Shown here piece after piece: positions 48,595 to 49,833 of a stretch of DNA of 49,833 bases (within the stretch, counting starts at the first letter, position 1; each line of letters starts with the position of its first letter). This stretch comes from Streptomyces albospinus. GTDB taxonomy: Bacteria > Actinomycetota > Actinomycetes > Streptomycetales > Streptomycetaceae. The stretch spans positions 169,010 to 218,842 of the forward strand of contig NZ_BMRP01000003.1 in the NCBI RefSeq assembly GCF_014648695.1, given 5' to 3'. The notes beneath the pieces are model-generated. The model was given only the letters and a program-made list of their open reading frames with translations, was not told the DNA's origin and made no database searches. Position numbers and translations under genes: made by a program.

Positions 48595-49833
48595 TCAGTT
48601 CGCGGCGGTGGCCGCCGCGACCCGCTCGCGGGCCTCGTCCCAGGGGACGGGGGTGGCGACCACCGCGCGCAGCGCCCGGACCTGGCGCGGCGGGATACCG
48701 GCCGCGAGCACGCCGACGGCGCTGCCGTCGCGGCCGTAGAGCGCGACGGTGCGGCGTTCCGCGCGGTCCAGGACGGTGGTCTCGACCCGGTCGGCGCCGG
48801 CGGTCAGCCCGTACGCCTGGATCTTGAGGGCGTACTGGTCGGACCAGAAGTACGGCACCGGTGCGAAGGGGCGGCGCTCCGGCGGGGTGTCGCCGGGGTC
48901 GTGGGCGCCTTCGGCGGCCAGTTCGGCGAGCAGGTTGCGGGCGGCGGCCATGCCCTGCTCGGTGGCGTTCATCCGGTGCTCGAAGCGCAGCGGCCGGCCG
49001 TGGACCGGGTGGTCCCAGCGGGCCACGTCGCCCGCGGCGTAGATCCCGGGCGCCGCGGCGCAGTACGCGTCGCAGCGCAGCCCGTCGGAGGTGTCCAGGG
49101 CCGGGTCGGTGAGCCAGCCGACGGCGGGCGCGGAGCCGATGGCGAGCAGTACGAGGTCGGCCGGCAGCAGGCTGCCGTCGGCCAGCCGTACGCCGCTGAC
49201 CGGGGCCGGGACGCCGTCCCCGGCCGTGGCGAACCCGGCGACCGCGCCGGTCACCAGCCGTACGCCCCGGGCGCGGTGCTCCTCGGCGAGCAGTTCGCCG
49301 ACCTCGGTGCCGACGGCGGCGGCCATGGGGACCGGATCCCGGCCGACCAGGGTGACGTCGTGGCCCAACTCGCGTGCCACCGCGGCGGCTTCGCAGCCCA
49401 GGACGCCGTTGCCGACGATGACGAGCCGGCGGGCTGGGTCCGCCAGGCCGGCCCGCAGGGCCAGCGCGTCGTCCAGGGTGCGCAGGGTGTGCACTCCGGC
49501 GATGCCGTCGGCCCCGGGGAGGGTGCGGGCGGCGACGCCGGTCGCGATGATCACGCCGGCGCAGTCGAGCCTCCCCCCCTCTCGACCTTGCTCGTCGAGC
49601 GGGGGAACCCCCACGCCCCCGTCGAGGGTGAGGGTGCGGGTCGCCGCGTCGAGCCCGGTCGCCCGGGTGCCGAGCCGGAGGTCCAGGCCGAGCGGGTCGA
49701 GCTGGTCCCGGGTGCGCAGAAGCAGCCGGTCCGGCTCCCAGGTGCCGTGCAGCAGCTGCTTGGACAGCGGCGGCCGGTCATAGGGCAGCTGGTCCTCGTC
49801 GCCGATGAGGACCAGCGGGCCGCTCCAGCCGGA
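48595..49833 (-). CDS. Ferredoxin reductase-like FAD/NAD(P) oxidoreductase, 5' end outside window
   Basis: The last 412 residues of a pyridine-nucleotide-disulfide-type flavoprotein that would pass electrons from NAD(P)H to a ferredoxin. GDEDQLPYDRPPLSKQ, seen at the right edge, is typical of the segment just after the N-terminal FAD motif, so only about 30-40 residues are missing. VIIATGVAART, the NAD motif VIVGNGVLGCEAA and the second FAD motif GIYAAGDVARW are intact. A stem-loop repeat (49571-49612) encodes GVGVPPLDEQGREGG between TLTLDG and RLDCAGV, an in-frame extra segment. The frame is open to base 49833. It lies 58 bases upstream of the UvrA-like gene start region on the same strand. 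Confidence 0.9.
   Translation of the reverse strand, partial: SGWSGPLVLIGDEDQLPYDRPPLSKQLLHGTWEPDRLLLRTRDQLDPLGLDLRLGTRATGLDAATRTLTLDGGVGVPPLDEQGREGGRLDCAGVIIATGVAARTLPGADGIAGVHTLRTLDDALALRAGLADPARRLVIVGNGVLGCEAAAVARELGHDVTLVGRDPVPMAAAVGTEVGELLAEEHRARGVRLVTGAVAGFATAGDGVPAPVSGVRLADGSLLPADLVLLAIGSAPAVGWLTDPALDTSDGLRCDAYCAAAPGIYAAGDVARWDHPVHGRPLRFEHRMNATEQGMAAARNLLAELAAEGAHDPGDTPPERRPFAPVPYFWSDQYALKIQAYGLTAGADRVETTVLDRAERRTVALYGRDGSAVGVLAAGIPPRQVRALRAVVATPVPWDEARERVAAATAAN
49571..49612 (-). repeat. Dispersed GC-rich stem-loop repeat, copy B (inside flavoprotein gene)
   Basis: On the minus strand this 42-base element starts GGGGGTTCCCCCGCTCGA and ends GTCGAGAGGGGGGGAG. It matches copy A (18886-18925) along its whole length apart from the loop. 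It is translated in frame. Confidence 0.8.

Noticed and set aside
46083..48827. A 914-codon open frame antisense to the UvrA-like gene
   Set aside because: It is the complement of a well-supported gene, with repetitive Gly/Val/Ala composition and no domain.

Overview
The window reads as a chromosomal segment of a Streptomyces or close relative. GC content is very high, third codon positions are almost all G or C, GTG starts are frequent, and many neighbouring genes overlap by 4 bases (GTGA or ATGA). The gene content (ergothioneine genes without egtE, a MmyB-type regulator, a self-sufficient CYP102-type P450, streptogrisin-like protease, GH92 mannosidase, dodecin) fits the same group. I recognised no rRNA, tRNA, CRISPR array, insertion sequence, integrase or prophage gene. 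All assignments come from reading the sequence; no database search was run.

Layout, left to right. (1) 1-7251: a polyol or sugar catabolic locus. A DeoR-family regulator (+) diverges from a minus-strand unit of polyol permease, EryA-like FGGY kinase, ribulokinase-like FGGY kinase, histidine phosphatase and a 2-hydroxyacid dehydrogenase that leaves the window. (2) 7288-13043: a hotdog thioesterase, then a five-gene ABC importer of the peptide/nickel class (substrate-binding protein, two permeases, two ATPases). A sequence matching the Nur nickel-repressor box lies just upstream, so I interpret it as a nikABCDE-type nickel importer. (3) 13174-17300: secreted or envelope proteins: an S1 protease, an NlpC/P60-like protein, a TPM-like membrane protein followed by 18-bp tandem repeats, and a small exported protein. 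(4) 17432-21879: two adjacent acyl-CoA dehydrogenases and a quinone oxidoreductase in one operon, divergent from an XRE/MmyB-type regulator. (5) 21817-26460: a GH18-like protein, an APH-fold protein, a HAD phosphatase, and an HxlR regulator divergent from an alanine-type aminotransferase with a double operator between them. (6) 26671-31044: egtABCD (ergothioneine). (7) 31154-35144: exported PI-PLC, serine protease and a second PLC-type protein, then a DUF2165 membrane protein. (8) 35170-40575: an FAD monooxygenase, a 1061-residue P450-reductase fusion, and a divergent PAS/LuxR regulator. (9) 40649-49833: universal stress protein, dodecin, amino-acid permease, GH92 mannosidase behind a perfect LacI-type palindrome, an EF-hand protein, a short UvrA-like ABC protein, and a ferredoxin-reductase-like flavoprotein cut by the right edge.

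The most useful non-gene signals are the Nur-like box (13073-13089), the paired 13-bp operators (25158-25191), the LacI-type palindrome (43299-43310), the inverted repeat between the P450 and its neighbour regulator (39674-39691), two copies of a GC-rich stem-loop repeat lying inside coding sequence (18886-18925 and 49571-49612), and strong bidirectional terminators at 17365-17416, 35141-35173 and 45727-45751.
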